DNA of 6,281 bases from Pseudarthrobacter sp. (GTDB taxonomy: Bacteria > Actinomycetota > Actinomycetes > Actinomycetales > Micrococcaceae): assembly GCA_013362385.1 (NCBI GenBank), contig JABFWC010000160.1, positions 1 to 6,281 of the forward strand. Direction: 5' to 3'. Positions 6,209 through 6,281 of this stretch are shown here, piece after piece (position 1 is the first letter of the stretch; each line of letters begins with the position of its first letter). Both the position numbers and the translations under genes were made by a program. The notes under the pieces were generated by a model that did no database searches, was not told the origin of the DNA, and saw only the letters and a program-made list of their open reading frames with translations.

Positions 6209-6281
6209 GCGGCCAGCCTAGCCGAGGGGGGTCAGCCCAGCTGTCTACCGTCCGGGCCGACACGGTGCCGGACGTGTTCGC
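6209..6281. other. Right-edge 73 bp, not assignable
   Basis: A TAGGCT hexamer (6215-6220, minus) may be the -10 of the isomerase-family gene. A 7-bp inverted repeat, CGTCCGG (6249-6255) and CCGGACG (6268-6274), surrounds a 12-nt loop. From 6250 to 6279 every third base in the plus frame is G or C, which resembles coding sequence on either strand. One minus-strand frame enters from the right and stops at 6232-6234, 23 bp before the isomerase-family start, so the end of an upstream gene is possible. Nothing is long enough to identify. Confidence 0.25.

Noticed and set aside
1..6281. CRISPR, tRNA/rRNA genes, insertion sequence, phage or defence system
   Set aside because: No direct-repeat array, cloverleaf, transposase, terminal repeats or composition break was seen; the genes are densely packed and consistent with core chromosome.

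Overview
The window reads as a chromosomal segment from a high-GC actinobacterium, most likely of the Arthrobacter/Pseudarthrobacter type (Micrococcaceae). This rests on the strong G/C bias at third codon positions, an actinobacterial-type tyrosyl-tRNA synthetase N-terminus, a short-coiled-coil (class II) HelD, an AdaA-AlkA fusion next to a stand-alone Ogt, and a DinB-fold enzyme of the mycothiol-dependent family. The genus is inferred from recognition of the proteins, not from a search.

Layout, left to right. Positions 1-339 (minus) hold the first 113 codons of tyrS, running off the left edge. Positions 374-2602 (minus) hold a 742-residue HelD-like UvrD/Rep-family ATPase. Positions 2654-3349 (minus) hold a 231-residue AAG/Mpg-type 3-methyladenine DNA glycosylase. 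A 131-bp divergent control region (3350-3480) separates this minus-strand run from two plus-strand genes: an AdaA-AlkA fusion (3481-4977) and ogt (4974-5468), joined by an ATGA stop/start overlap. Positions 5471-6208 (minus) hold a mycothiol-dependent maleylpyruvate-isomerase-family protein, convergent with ogt and only 2 bp away. The last 73 bp (6209-6281) carry no gene I can assign.

The centre is an alkylation-damage repair island. AdaA demethylates DNA phosphotriesters and probably acts as the methylation-activated regulator. The fused AlkA domain and the separate Mpg glycosylase excise alkylated purines by two unrelated folds. Ogt removes O6-alkyl groups from guanine by suicide transfer. 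HelD is expected to release and recycle stalled RNA polymerase, a plausible companion to DNA damage but not proven to be linked. TyrS is housekeeping. The DinB-fold protein may act on an electrophile or a mycothiol conjugate; its substrate is unknown.

I see no CRISPR array, tRNA or rRNA gene, insertion sequence, phage gene or evident new system. The most notable non-coding signal is that three minus-strand start codons (tyrS, mpg and the isomerase-family gene) each have a TAnnnT hexamer 6-7 nt upstream, the layout of leaderless actinobacterial transcripts.
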